A stretch of 64,000 bases of DNA from a virus. Below, one piece after another: positions 14,373 to 23,832 of this stretch (position 1 is the first letter of the stretch; each line of letters opens with the position of its first letter). The notes under the pieces are model-generated. The model saw nothing but the letters and a program-made list of their open reading frames with translations. It did not search any database and was not told where the DNA came from. The stretch spans positions 1 to 64,000 of the IMG/VR virus record IMGVR_UViG_3300020463_003399; one strand, 5' to 3'. The position numbers and the translations under genes are program-made.

Positions 14373-16397
14373 ATGGCGGCATATGCAATTCAGTTCCGTC
14401 GTGGTACAACGACTCAACATTCATCATTCACAGGCTTGTTAGGTGAAGTGACAGTCGATACAGACAAGAAAACACTTGTCGTTCACGATGGTTCTACAAC
14501 AGGCGGCTACCCATTAATGCGTGAAGGTGCGGCATCAACCTCGACAACAGGTTCATTCTCATCAAACGTAACGGTAGGCGGCACATTAGCAGTAACTAAC
14601 ACGGCAACATTAAGTGGCGGTGTAGATGTTACAGGTAACTTGGACATGACAGGTCACATTTTACCATCTGCTAACATTACATATGACTTGGGCTCAACTT
14701 CACTAATGTGGCGTGATATTTACGTAGGTCCTGGATCTTTATACGTTAACGGTAAAAAAGTTATCGAAGATGATTCTGGAACTATCTCAATTTCAACGGA
14801 CGTAGACCAAGCATTAAAAGTAGCAACATCAGGTACAGGTACATTACAGATTGAATCTGCAAACGGTATTCAGTTCACAGGTGAATTGAAAACATCATCA
14901 GGTGATATTCAAATCGGTGACCACATCGATATGAATTCTAACTTGATTAAAGCAGTTTCAAGTCCAGTATCAGGTACAGATGCGGCAAACAAAACTTATG
15001 TTGATAGTGCGATTACTACAGGTATTGGTGCAGGTACGGCGGCAGTTTCAGGTACAACTGGTGCTTTCTCAAGCAACGTAACAGTAGGCGGCGACTTAAC
15101 AGTTAACGGTACAACAACTACAATTAACACATCAGAAATTAATTTAGCTGATAATATCTTACTCTTAAACTCAGACGCAACAGGAAATGCTACGGCATCT
15201 GGTGGTATTGAGATTGAAAGAGGTGATGACCTAAACGTTCAACTATTATGGGACGAAACAAATGACAGATGGTCAGTAGGTGCAGAAGACATCTATTCAT
15301 CAGGTTCATTTATTGGTAATCTAACAGGTAATGTTGTAGGTGATGTTGTCGGTGACGTAACAGGAACAGTTTCAGACGTATCAAATCATACAACGAATGA
15401 TATTGCTGAAGGCGGTTCAAACTTATACTTTACAGATTCACGTGTTAGAAACGCAATCTCAGTATCAGGCGACTTATCTTATAACTCAACAACAGGTGTA
15501 ATTTCTACACAAGGTCTTGCATCATCAGATACAGATGACCTAGCAGAAGGTTCAACTAACCTATATTACACAACTGCACGTTGGGACGCTAAGATGGCTA
15601 CAGCCGATACAGATGATTTATCTGAAGGCTCAACAAACCTTTACTACACAACTGCACGTTGGGATACAAAAATGGCGGCGGCAACTTCTGACGATATGTC
15701 AGAAGGCTCAGCTAATTTATATCACACAACTGCACGTGCAAGAGCGGCAATTTCTGCAAACAGTGATTTAAGCTACGATAGTGCAACTGGTATCATGTCA
15801 TACACGACACCAACAACTATCGCTAGTATCGCCAATCATACATCAGATGATTTAGCAGAAGGTTCTACAAATCTATATCACACATCAGAGCGTGTTGATG
15901 ATAGAGTATCGGCGTTAATGACTGCAGGTACAGGTATCTCATTATCTTATGATGATGCGGCTGGTACTTTAACAGTAACAAACACTCAAACAGAACTTAA
16001 TGACTACGTAGATAGTGCATCATTCTCAGGTGGTACATTAACTCTATCAGTCAGTTCGCAACCAGATGTTTCTGTTTCACTAGACGGACGTTATGTCAAA
16101 CTAGCTGATTCAACTAAGAAACATTCAGATGCTTACGAAGTAACTGCTCAAGACGAAACAGACAATAGTTCAGCTACATTAACTAAAACATGGGCTCAAC
16201 TAACTGCAGGTAAGATTGACATCGGTGGTATTGATTTTGCATCAGAAATCAACGATTCACCTTACGCAGTAGTATACATCAACAGAATGGTCGCAAGACC
16301 AAACGAAGTAACAGTTTCTTCAACTGGCTTAACATTCGCTATAGGCGTTGTAGCAGAAGACGATGAAATTGAAGTTGTATACTTTGACGAAGCATAA
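14373..16397 (+). CDS. Tail-fibre protein with repeat region
   Basis: This 674-residue protein begins with IQFRRGTTTQHSSFTGLLGEVTVDTDK, a segment common at the N-terminus of phage fibre/receptor-binding proteins. Two GGxLxVxxT-type beta modules follow, then a tandem 26-residue repeat around NLYYTTARW (residues about 385-465). The C-terminal part ends in a small all-beta domain with VVYINRM. It lacks the YADLAERYEAD domain found in both flanking fibre-like genes, so those genes may provide separate subunits. An adhesin role is inferred. Confidence 0.7.
   Translation: MAAYAIQFRRGTTTQHSSFTGLLGEVTVDTDKKTLVVHDGSTTGGYPLMREGAASTSTTGSFSSNVTVGGTLAVTNTATLSGGVDVTGNLDMTGHILPSANITYDLGSTSLMWRDIYVGPGSLYVNGKKVIEDDSGTISISTDVDQALKVATSGTGTLQIESANGIQFTGELKTSSGDIQIGDHIDMNSNLIKAVSSPVSGTDAANKTYVDSAITTGIGAGTAAVSGTTGAFSSNVTVGGDLTVNGTTTTINTSEINLADNILLLNSDATGNATASGGIEIERGDDLNVQLLWDETNDRWSVGAEDIYSSGSFIGNLTGNVVGDVVGDVTGTVSDVSNHTTNDIAEGGSNLYFTDSRVRNAISVSGDLSYNSTTGVISTQGLASSDTDDLAEGSTNLYYTTARWDAKMATADTDDLSEGSTNLYYTTARWDTKMAAATSDDMSEGSANLYHTTARARAAISANSDLSYDSATGIMSYTTPTTIASIANHTSDDLAEGSTNLYHTSERVDDRVSALMTAGTGISLSYDDAAGTLTVTNTQTELNDYVDSASFSGGTLTLSVSSQPDVSVSLDGRYVKLADSTKKHSDAYEVTAQDETDNSSATLTKTWAQLTAGKIDIGGIDFASEINDSPYAVVYINRMVARPNEVTVSSTGLTFAIGVVAEDDEIEVVYFDEA
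15528..15761 (+). repeat. Three tandem 78-bp (26-residue) fibre repeats
   Basis: Copies begin at 15528, 15606 and 15684 and encode D-T-D-D-L-x-E-G-S-x-N-L-Y-x-T-T-A-R-W units. The first two are nearly identical in protein and diverged at third codon positions. Looser copies occur at about 15396 and 15840. Confidence 0.8.
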
Positions 16398-16424
16398 AGT
16401 TTAACTTAACAAGATAGTGGAGGG

Positions 16425-16477
16425 AATAATCCCCTCCACTAGTTCAGTTATGAACATGAGGTCAACTAAAAGACCTC
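16425..16477 (+). other. Cluster of hairpins between fibre genes
   Basis: Three hairpins follow each other: TAGTGGAGGG/CCCTCCACTA (16425-16451), GTTCA/TGAAC (16442-16455, overlapping the first) and GAGGTC/GACCTC (16458-16477). None has a U run, so RNA processing or stability elements are more likely than termination. Confidence 0.5.
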
Positions 16478-16496
16478 CCGATTTAAGGAGACACTA

Positions 16497-17480
16497 ATGG
16501 GAAGAAAACTTAGACATAATGGTGCTACGACAACATCTATTGCTCGTGGTACAACATTTAAATACGACACATCTGGTAACTTAGAACAAGTTACTGGTAC
16601 AGTAGATACAACAACTGACGATATTCTATTTACTGGTACAAAATCAAACTTAAGACGTATTGCTGACTTAGAACGTAACGTATCTATTCTTGCATCACAA
16701 GATAGAGGTGACGGTGGTTCAACTGTTGGTAAAAACTTTCGTGGTAAAGTTAAAATGCATAATGCTCTTGAAGTTGATGGTACGACAGACCTTGATGGTA
16801 CAACAAACATCAATGGTGCATTAACACTATCAACATCAGCACAAGGAACAATCAATGCATTGATTTCAACAGGTACACAAGCAGTTATCGACGGCGCCCC
16901 AGGTGCTTTAGATACACTTAACGAGTTAGCGGCCGCTTTAGGTGATGACTCAAATTTCGCAGGTACAATGACAACTAACCTAGCAGGCAAAGTTGCTAAA
17001 GCAGGTGACACTATGTCAGGTGACCTAAACATGGGCGGAAATGACATTACTAATGCAGGTACATTTAACGGTGTTGCAACATCGGCACAATACGCCGACC
17101 TTGCAGAGCGTTATGAAGCAGACGGTGAATACGATGAAGGAACAGTAATGATGTTCGGTGGCGATAAAGAAGTTACAGCCGCTGAAGGTTATGGCGCAGG
17201 CAAAATGGCAGGCGTTGTTTCAATGAAACCAGCATATCTAATGAACGATGGTGCAGGTTCAGATGCAACACATCCAGCAATCGCATTACAAGGTCGTGTT
17301 CCAGTAAAAGCTATGGGTAAAGTAGAAAAAGGTGACATCATGGTTGCCTCAGACCACAAAGGCATGGCTCAAGCATGGAAAGAAGATTCAGATCCAAGAT
17401 GTACGGCATATATCGGTATCGCAATCAAAGATAAAATCGAAGAAGGCGAAGGTATGGTCGAAGTTAAGGTTGGTAAGTAA
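16497..17480 (+). CDS. Short fibre-like virion protein
   Basis: This 327-residue protein has an N-terminal basic segment (GRKLRHNG), a coiled short helix around NLRRIADLERNVS and beta repeats (DGTTDLDGTTNINGAL). An ALGDDSNF...TLAGKVAKAGDTMSGDLNMGG-type fibre motif follows, then the YADLAERYEAD C-terminal domain (residues 199-327), shared with the protein at 12508. It probably forms a short or distal fibre. GGAGACACTA precedes the ATG and a terminator follows. Confidence 0.65.
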   Translation: MGRKLRHNGATTTSIARGTTFKYDTSGNLEQVTGTVDTTTDDILFTGTKSNLRRIADLERNVSILASQDRGDGGSTVGKNFRGKVKMHNALEVDGTTDLDGTTNINGALTLSTSAQGTINALISTGTQAVIDGAPGALDTLNELAAALGDDSNFAGTMTTNLAGKVAKAGDTMSGDLNMGGNDITNAGTFNGVATSAQYADLAERYEADGEYDEGTVMMFGGDKEVTAAEGYGAGKMAGVVSMKPAYLMNDGAGSDATHPAIALQGRVPVKAMGKVEKGDIMVASDHKGMAQAWKEDSDPRCTAYIGIAIKDKIEEGEGMVEVKVGK

Positions 17481-17506
17481 TATCTTATCTATATATTCTA
17501 AGAAGG

Positions 17507-17533
17507 AGGGCGTCTTTATGGCGCCCTTTTTTT
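17507..17533 (+). terminator. Intrinsic terminator
   Basis: AGGGCG (17507-17512) pairs with CGCCCT (17522-17527) and is followed by seven T. It overlaps the last codon of the convergent minus-strand gene by 2 bases. Confidence 0.75.
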
Positions 17534-18221
17534 ATGAGAAAAAGTTTTTAAGAGTTTTGATTAAAGATCCACTTTCTTCTTTAATGTAATTTTCATCAAC
17601 CCATTCAGGGAATTTAGCAAACAATCTTTTCCATTGTTTCATTTCTGTATACATATCTAGTATCTTTTTATGATACTCACTTCTATTAGAAAATCCAAGT
17701 TCTTTTCTTAATCCGTTTATTCTATTTTTACATTCATTTAAATCTTCTAAATCTCTATCTACTGCAAATAATATTTCTTCAAAAGATTTTTTATCAGAAA
17801 ACTTTTCTATTAGAAATTTGTGGTGTTTGTTTTTTGGTTTTCCATTGTAGAGAAACATAATCTCTTGTAAATCATAGTATAATGCTTTAACAGGATTTAT
17901 AGTCTCTCTATATCTTTCAACTACTTCTGGTATATGAAACTTAGTACTATCAGTAGCCATGCTTTCTAAAGTACTTAATGCTACAATGTTTATCTTTTGT
18001 CTGTTTGCAGTTATTTCTTTTTGAGAACGTTGTTTTACTTTGTTTATAGTAGCATCTATAACTTTTTTAGTATCTTCACTTTCTCCTTTTTTAAGATAAT
18101 CAATGTAACTAGGCGAGGCGGTGGCAATGACTTCTTTAAGTTCTAAAGTCGCTTTGTTTGACTTTAAAAACTCAATAGAATCTCTTATAAATTTCTGTTT
18201 TTTGAAATCTATTATATCCAC
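17532..18221 (-). CDS. Uncharacterised helical protein
   Basis: A 229-residue, Lys/Glu-rich, predominantly helical protein with a likely coiled coil around residues 75-100 and 150-200. No motif was recognised. It is the last gene of the minus-strand late unit 21074-17532, behind the Nudix gene. A virion or assembly role is possible from the company it keeps, but nothing in the sequence shows it. An upstream GGAGATAGCAGTGG-type ribosome site supports the start. Confidence 0.7.
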   Translation of the reverse strand: MDIIDFKKQKFIRDSIEFLKSNKATLELKEVIATASPSYIDYLKKGESEDTKKVIDATINKVKQRSQKEITANRQKINIVALSTLESMATDSTKFHIPEVVERYRETINPVKALYYDLQEIMFLYNGKPKNKHHKFLIEKFSDKKSFEEILFAVDRDLEDLNECKNRINGLRKELGFSNRSEYHKKILDMYTEMKQWKRLFAKFPEWVDENYIKEESGSLIKTLKNFFS

Positions 18222-18261
18222 TGCTATCTCCTCTATTGTATTTAATAGAATTTTGGAAGAT

Positions 18262-18687
18262 TTATAGTGACGATATAATGTCTCTAATCACTTTAAGTTT
18301 ATTCTTCTTAAATAGTGTTCTTCTAGTACCTGGATGTAATGGCTTTGGAAAATACTCATGTTCTACCCAAGCATAACCTCCACTCTCATGATTTAGTCTT
18401 GGAATAAATTCTTTCTTAACAATTATCACAAATGAGTAGTAACTAAAGTCTTTATTTCTTGAATGATATTGATCCAATGGATATATTTTGGATACATCTT
18501 TCTTGATATTCACCCTTAATTCTTCACAAACTTCTCTCAATAATGCTTGTGAAATATTCTCGTCTTCTTCCACTTTACCACCCCAAAATCCCCAATTTCT
18601 AGGATGAGAACTATGTTTGTCTCTTTGTTGTAGTATTATTCTTTTAGTGTCTTTTGCTATTATACATGCACCTGCGGCTTTAATCAT
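18262..18687 (-). CDS. Nudix hydrolase
   Basis: This 141-residue protein carries a complete Nudix box: G37, E43, then R51-E52-V53 and E55-E56 (pattern G-x5-E-x7-R-E-V-x-E-E), which binds the metal for hydrolysis of nucleoside diphosphate-linked substrates. Flanking strands (GACIIAKDTKRIILQQRD, NWGFWGG) are typical of MutT/NudE-like enzymes. The substrate cannot be told from sequence; oxidised dNTPs, ADP-ribose or capped RNA are possibilities. It lies 14 bases after gp15 and is presumably expressed late. Confidence 0.9.
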   Translation of the reverse strand: MIKAAGACIIAKDTKRIILQQRDKHSSHPRNWGFWGGKVEEDENISQALLREVCEELRVNIKKDVSKIYPLDQYHSRNKDFSYYSFVIIVKKEFIPRLNHESGGYAWVEHEYFPKPLHPGTRRTLFKKNKLKVIRDIISSL

Positions 18688-18700
18688 TTATGTAACTTTC

Positions 18701-20077
18701 TTATTGTAATAGTTCAAGTCTCCAGAAGCCTGCATCATATATTCCTTGGAATGTATCCGACCATTCACTGTTTTCAAATTTAAATTGTTGTCCTGTGAAA
18801 GTATTTGTTACATATGCACGTAATGTATAAGCACTAGCATCAAATGATTTAATCCATGCTGAACCGTTATATTCTATAATATCGTTCATACCTATATCTA
18901 TACCCCATACACTGCTAGAATTAGCAGAAGTTAAAGAAAGATATCTTTGTCCTACTGCTGGTTGAGGAATACTGTTAAATCCTGGTCTGGCTGTTTCTGC
19001 ATCTATTATTCTGTCTACTGCATTTATAGTATTAGTAGGTAAAGTATCTTTATCTACGTCAAATGATAGAAACTCTGGATCATTGGTGTTACTTAGTGTT
19101 CCAATAACGTCTGCATCTAAGTTTTCTAATTCGCCATGATATTTAAGTCTAAGTCTTGAAATGCCATCGTCAAGATTACCATAATATTTTAGAACATCTT
19201 CCCATTTTACACCATCATCATAGTTACCATTTCTCAATACTTGTGCTAGATAATTTCCGTTATTTTCTGTCATCTTTAATGAGAAATTCTCAGGTGTAAC
19301 AATAACAGTAGATTGCTTTTTCAAATCGCTAAAGAATTCAAAAGCATCTGGATCATAATCTAGTGTATCTATGTCAGTATAGTTATATATGTTGTGTATA
19401 ATATTTCTAATTACGTTTTGTCTTGTAACTTGTGCTGGAGGATTAATCCAAATTGGTATTTGAAAAAACATCGTTGCAATATCTATTTGGTCTTCAATAC
19501 CTGCAGGAATACCTCTACTACTCCATTGAATATCACTTAATTCTACAGTAGTAATTGTTGTCCAATCTACAGGATTATCATTGTGTTGTATTTCTAGTGC
19601 TGGATTAAACAGTACTAATATCTGTTCCATTAGTTGTAACTTTTGGTCAGTATTACTTGTCCAAACATCTACTTGCATATTCAAAAGATAAGGAACTGGC
19701 ATAAGTCTTCTTACGTTAAATCTATTACCAGTTTCATTTACATACTTTTGTGTAGTGTCATCAAATTTTCTTTCTGTTACTGATACTGCATCGTTAAAAA
19801 ATGGCTCTTGTACTCTAGACCTGTCTGGTTGTAAACTTTGTATCCAACAACCAATAAATGGTGTAGAGTTTACTATGTTTTCAGAATTGCCTTTCATGAT
19901 AGTAGCGGCCATACGAGAAATATCACCGTAACGTGCTGGCACACGAATGAAGTAATCAGTTGTATCGTCATTCATTTTCTTTCCTGTTTTTACACTGAAC
20001 CCACTAAACAATCTTATAAATTGTAAAATGTATCTTCTTATTTGTTCATCGTAAAAATGAGTTTGTTTTATTGCCAT
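18701..20077 (-). CDS. 15: Tail sheath stabiliser / completion protein gp15
   Basis: This 458-residue protein matches T4 gp15 in several conserved stretches: FYDEQIRRYILQFIRLFS at the start, DYFIRVPARYGD, MPVPYLLNMQVDVWT, QLMEQILVLFNPALE and IPIWINPPA. gp15 forms the hexameric ring that caps the tail tube and sheath and joins the tail to the neck. T4 gp15 is 272 residues; the extra C-terminal 190 residues here include a beta-rich segment ending FWRLELLQ. It follows gp14 by one base on the minus strand. Confidence 0.85.
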   Translation of the reverse strand: MAIKQTHFYDEQIRRYILQFIRLFSGFSVKTGKKMNDDTTDYFIRVPARYGDISRMAATIMKGNSENIVNSTPFIGCWIQSLQPDRSRVQEPFFNDAVSVTERKFDDTTQKYVNETGNRFNVRRLMPVPYLLNMQVDVWTSNTDQKLQLMEQILVLFNPALEIQHNDNPVDWTTITTVELSDIQWSSRGIPAGIEDQIDIATMFFQIPIWINPPAQVTRQNVIRNIIHNIYNYTDIDTLDYDPDAFEFFSDLKKQSTVIVTPENFSLKMTENNGNYLAQVLRNGNYDDGVKWEDVLKYYGNLDDGISRLRLKYHGELENLDADVIGTLSNTNDPEFLSFDVDKDTLPTNTINAVDRIIDAETARPGFNSIPQPAVGQRYLSLTSANSSSVWGIDIGMNDIIEYNGSAWIKSFDASAYTLRAYVTNTFTGQQFKFENSEWSDTFQGIYDAGFWRLELLQ

Positions 20078-20078
20078 A

Positions 20079-21074
20079 TTAATCTACCTTTGGTTTAACT
20101 GCTTTCGATAAATTAACTTTACCTGCAATTATGGTACCATCTTCTAATTTAACGACACCGTCATTATTAATAAATTGATGATGCAAGTGATGTCCAACTT
20201 CCCAACCACCGTCACTGTCTTCAACTTTGTACCACTTATCATCTCTATACTGAAATAGTCTAGCAGGTGAATAATCTGTACGTAAGAAGTATGTGTTCTC
20301 TGGTGGTTCATTAGGAAACTGTGTGCCACTAGCAACTGTCGCCATGTCTATATCTTTAGGATGTTGTCCTTCTTCTGCATATTGTAAATTATTTGTTCTA
20401 TAATCCCAATATCTTCCTGGAACATTTTCTTGAGCCTCATCAACGATTGCATCATTGATTTGAAGTTCTTTATTGTAAGTAGACAAGATGTTTTTTAAAT
20501 CATCAGCCTCTTCACCAGTTCCAAGAATATCTGCATACTCTTGTGAATCTTGTAATTGTTTACAACGTATACGCCAAATATGTGGCCACCAACCAGGGTC
20601 AAACCCTTCTGCGGCCTTCGATGCATCTTGCACAACCCAATATTGATTTACTGCCGGAGATTCCTCATCAAGTAACATATCTTCTCTCATATGAGGTAAT
20701 TCAATAACGTCACCTGTCATTAACTTTCTTCCTATCTTTTCTACCATATCATTTAGATGTAGTGTAAAGATTATTTGGTCGTTTCCTAGAAACATTCCAA
20801 ACTGAGATAAGTCCATGTCTTGGTCTGTTACTGTATAAACACCACGCAAATCATAAATGTTATCGTCATATTTTCTATCACGATTTTCCATGAATAGCAA
20901 ATCTTGTATCGCAGGTTTTGTAGGATCATAATTAGGATCAGTTGTGTCTTGAGATCCTAGATACTTATGGACAAGTAGTGAAGTTCCACCATGTTCAAAG
21001 TGGGCTTTCACTGTTTTATCTATAAACTTATAATCATTTCCCTTACGTGGGTTCCATAAACTTAATCTTGGCAT
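20079..21074 (-). CDS. 14: Neck protein gp14-like
   Basis: This 331-residue protein begins MPRLSLWNPRKGNDYKFIDKTVKAHFEHGG and contains IQDLLFMENRDRKYD and LSQFGMFLGNDQIIF, which line up with the IRDLLFQE and FGMQVND elements of T4 gp14. MTGDVIELPHMRED and YWVVQDA are also present. T4 gp14 is 256 residues and forms the neck ring with gp13. Its place directly before gp15 supports the call. The late promoter at 21098 is 24 bases before its start. Confidence 0.65.
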   Translation of the reverse strand: MPRLSLWNPRKGNDYKFIDKTVKAHFEHGGTSLLVHKYLGSQDTTDPNYDPTKPAIQDLLFMENRDRKYDDNIYDLRGVYTVTDQDMDLSQFGMFLGNDQIIFTLHLNDMVEKIGRKLMTGDVIELPHMREDMLLDEESPAVNQYWVVQDASKAAEGFDPGWWPHIWRIRCKQLQDSQEYADILGTGEEADDLKNILSTYNKELQINDAIVDEAQENVPGRYWDYRTNNLQYAEEGQHPKDIDMATVASGTQFPNEPPENTYFLRTDYSPARLFQYRDDKWYKVEDSDGGWEVGHHLHHQFINNDGVVKLEDGTIIAGKVNLSKAVKPKVD

Positions 21075-21097
21075 ATTTTTTTCCTTGACTTCTATAC

Positions 21098-21106
21098 GTA
21101 TTTATC
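21098..21106 (-). promoter_or_regulatory. T4-like late promoter (minus strand)
   Basis: GTATTTATC on the plus strand reads GATAAATAC on the minus strand, 24 bases before gp14. It is the likely start of the four-gene unit down to 17532. Confidence 0.7.
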
Positions 21107-21140
21107 TTATTATAACTAAATAGATTTAAAGGGAAAGAGC

Positions 21141-21836
21141 ATGAACTACGATAATCAACTAGGATATATTGTTGTCAGAGACTATTTACCAAGTTTTGCA
21201 ATACAACAATTCAAATTATGGGCATTAAATCCTGAAAGAATTCACAGAGGCAATGCATGTGACGGAAAATACTACGATTCTCATGAATTAGGTAGAGAAT
21301 ATGATGTTTGGTGGACTACTAAACCGCCTTCTGAATTTTGGAAACCTGTAGTTTGGGGATTAGTAAGTCATATTGATGCAATATTTCAAAAAGGAGCATG
21401 GGGAATTCATGCAGTTGATTGTATTACAACAAGAGGTGGATCCTCAAAAGTTTATGCACATATAGATACCCCTTATAGATTTAAAGAATTTAATCAATCT
21501 GATAGAGTACTAGGAGTACAGATAATTATACCACTAGATCCTTTCACATTAGAGAATGGTGGTACTGCATTTTTACCTGGTTCTCATTTAGAAAAGATTG
21601 ATTTTGAAGATTTGGAAGAGAATCGAGAAGCCTACAATGAAAGGCTTTTACTTGATGGACAACAATTCTTAGCTAAACCAGGCGATGTTTTAATGTATGA
21701 CGGAAGAACATTACATAGTACTATGCCTAATCATTCCAATCAATTTAGAAGTGCCTTACTGATAAATGCTTTACAAAGAGATGTTATAGAAGATGTAAAA
21801 TATCTTGATAATAACACGGATAAAGTTAAAACTTGA
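21141..21836 (+). CDS. Phytanoyl-CoA dioxygenase-like 2OG-Fe(II) oxygenase
   Basis: This 231-residue protein has the PhyH-type active site: H107-x-D109 (AHIDTP), the distal His H192 in GRTLHST and Arg R203 in QFRSAL. The typical ENGGTAFLPGSH and KPGDVLMYDG segments are also present. Such enzymes hydroxylate a small molecule or modified residue using Fe(II) and 2-oxoglutarate. Related genes are common in marine T4-like phages, and their substrate is unknown. It stands between divergent late units and has its own GGGAAAGAGC ribosome site. Confidence 0.85.
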   Translation: MNYDNQLGYIVVRDYLPSFAIQQFKLWALNPERIHRGNACDGKYYDSHELGREYDVWWTTKPPSEFWKPVVWGLVSHIDAIFQKGAWGIHAVDCITTRGGSSKVYAHIDTPYRFKEFNQSDRVLGVQIIIPLDPFTLENGGTAFLPGSHLEKIDFEDLEENREAYNERLLLDGQQFLAKPGDVLMYDGRTLHSTMPNHSNQFRSALLINALQRDVIEDVKYLDNNTDKVKT

Positions 21837-21861
21837 CAAAAATCGACTATTGTAGTTAAAT
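21833..21861 (+). promoter_or_regulatory. sigma70-type promoter
   Basis: TTGACA (21833-21838), 17 bases, TTAAAT (21856-21861), before the gene at 21909. Confidence 0.6.
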
Positions 21862-21908
21862 AGAAACTATAATAAAACGATTCGACAATAATTATTAGGG
21901 AGTCATTA

Positions 21909-23186
21909 ATGGCACTGGCAAAACGAAAGAAAAATATCAAGAGAGCCTCGCCTAGGCGCGGAGCGAAACTTGAATCACCTAAATGGGACGGTTGGGAAGA
22001 ATGGTCTGGTGAATTGTTTCATCGTAAACACTCAGCGGCCAGAGAGTTTTATTATCAAAATTATAAGCCAGCAGATTTATATCCTTTTGCTATTCAGTGG
22101 ATGCAAAAGAATGATTACACTAAAGAAGATATTCGTTGTGTAAAAGCCGCACCAGATTACGAATTAAGTATTACTGCGGCCATATCCTGTAAACTACTAT
22201 TAGATGGTATGCCAGAGTTCAATCAGAAAGAAGATGATTACTGGCAAACACTTGCTGGTACAACAGGTCATATACAACCTGCATCTATCTTTATCAAAAA
22301 AAGAATAGCACAAGCTATAGAAAAAGGTAAGTCAATTAAAGAAGAAAAAGAAGAAAAAGAAAAAGAAGAATCAAAGAAAAATAATCTTTATCGACCTTCT
22401 ATTCAAGAACTATTACGTGCTAAAGCATTCTCTATGACAAATGAAATTGATGACTTTATCAATGATTTTGAAATGACAAGTGGTGCTTTGAAAAACTTTA
22501 AGCCATTAAGTCTATTAAGAAAAGTTCAAGCAAAAGCAAATCATGCCAAGATTATCAAAGAATTATATAATGGTTGCTATCTAGAATATGATGAACTTAT
22601 TAATCCACCGTCTACAAAAGGTATGACAGAAAAAGAACTTGATTGGCATAATCAGTTAATCGAAGGATATACATATCTAGAAAAATCCGAAATTAAAGCA
22701 ATGTATGAAATGTATAAAAGCATTGTACAAGCATGTGACATGATTATTGCTAATGCAAAATTTGACCGAAAGCCTCGTAAGAAGAAACCAGTGAGTGCAG
22801 AGAAAGTAGTATCTAGACTCAAGTTTTGCAAAGAGCATACAGATACTGGTTCAGTAAGTATCAATCCAGTTGAACTTGTAGGTGCCAATATTGCAGTTAT
22901 CTATAATGTCAAAACACGTAAGATAGGAATATATCATGCAAGTAATGTTGATCCTATGGGTCTTGGCAGAGATGGTTCTGGATTAAGTGTCAAAGGTACT
23001 ACAATGATACGTTTCAGAGAAGATGAAAGTCTTCAAAAGACATTACGTAAGCCACAAGAACAACTCCCTATCTTCAAAAAGATAACAAAACGTTCATTAA
23101 ACAAAGAGTTTTCTGCTATCAAGTCTGTAGAGACTAAGATGAATGGTCGAATTAACGAACATACACTGCTTCTCAAGGTTTTTTGA
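21909..23186 (+). CDS. Conserved-looking hypothetical protein with C-terminal beta domain
   Basis: A 425-residue protein with a basic N-terminus (KRKKNIKRASPRRG), then a globular helical region and a very charged EKEEKEKEESKK linker near residue 150. A C-terminal part around VELVGANIAVIYNVKTRKIGIYHA looks like a compact beta domain. Large proteins of this style occur in T4-like marine phages near neck genes, but I do not recognise a function. It has an early-type promoter rather than a late one. GGGAGTCATTA precedes the ATG. Confidence 0.75.
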   Translation: MALAKRKKNIKRASPRRGAKLESPKWDGWEEWSGELFHRKHSAAREFYYQNYKPADLYPFAIQWMQKNDYTKEDIRCVKAAPDYELSITAAISCKLLLDGMPEFNQKEDDYWQTLAGTTGHIQPASIFIKKRIAQAIEKGKSIKEEKEEKEKEESKKNNLYRPSIQELLRAKAFSMTNEIDDFINDFEMTSGALKNFKPLSLLRKVQAKANHAKIIKELYNGCYLEYDELINPPSTKGMTEKELDWHNQLIEGYTYLEKSEIKAMYEMYKSIVQACDMIIANAKFDRKPRKKKPVSAEKVVSRLKFCKEHTDTGSVSINPVELVGANIAVIYNVKTRKIGIYHASNVDPMGLGRDGSGLSVKGTTMIRFREDESLQKTLRKPQEQLPIFKKITKRSLNKEFSAIKSVETKMNGRINEHTLLLKVF

Positions 23187-23193
23187 TAAATAT
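23185..23193 (+). promoter_or_regulatory. T4-like late promoter
   Basis: GATAAATAT overlaps the stop of the preceding gene and lies 66 bases before the ATG at 23259. Confidence 0.55.
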
Positions 23194-23258
23194 ACTTGTA
23201 GGAGATACTGACGAGTATCACTATCATTGATAATAATTTTATCCCGGGAGAAGATACA

Positions 23259-23738
23259 ATGACAGATAAGAAAAGGTATTACTTTGCAGAAGTAAACATT
23301 CCAGAAGCCATCAAAACGGCTAATTCTGACATGGATCCGGCAGAAATCTTAAAGATTAAACTAGAAGAATATGTAGATGCAACAAATGGTTCAAAAAATT
23401 CCAGAGCATTGAAAGATATGATTTACGAAGATATTAAGATTTATGGTTGGCACCCAACAGATACAACTAAAACTGCATATTGTTTAACATTTATCAACGC
23501 AAGACATTGGGACGCATTTAAGGTATATACACCTGATTTCAGAACTTGGTTAAATGATACACACAACATAACGTATACACATGAGGCGCATTCAGATTTG
23601 CCTTTCGAAATCGCAGATAAAGATAATCTAAATGGTGCGGCTGTTTCACATGAAGGTCATAATATGAATTATGAAGTTGCGAAACACAAAGCCTTTTTAG
23701 AAGATTTACCATCATCACGTGGTTTTGAATTTAATTAA
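23259..23738 (+). CDS. Unknown late protein
   Basis: A 159-residue acidic protein with no recognised domain. Several His residues are grouped near the C-terminus (SHEGHNMNYEVAKHK). It is bracketed by a late promoter at 23185 and a terminator at 23764, so it is a single-gene late unit and may be a virion component. GGGAGAAGATACA is the ribosome site. Confidence 0.75.
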   Translation: MTDKKRYYFAEVNIPEAIKTANSDMDPAEILKIKLEEYVDATNGSKNSRALKDMIYEDIKIYGWHPTDTTKTAYCLTFINARHWDAFKVYTPDFRTWLNDTHNITYTHEAHSDLPFEIADKDNLNGAAVSHEGHNMNYEVAKHKAFLEDLPSSRGFEFN

Positions 23739-23763
23739 TCTAAAATAATCACACATTTAAAGA

Positions 23764-23787
23764 CCCACTCTTAGGAGTGGGTTTTTT
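23764..23787 (+). terminator. Intrinsic terminator
   Basis: CCCACTC (23764-23770), loop TTAG, GAGTGGG (23775-23781), six T to 23787. Confidence 0.9.
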
Positions 23788-23803
23788 ATTATCTCCCTAA
23801 AAT

Positions 23804-23812
23804 GATAAATAC
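23804..23812 (+). promoter_or_regulatory. T4-like late promoter
   Basis: GATAAATAC 21 bases before gp13. Confidence 0.7.
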
Positions 23813-23832
23813 ATTATATTGGAGAATAATCA

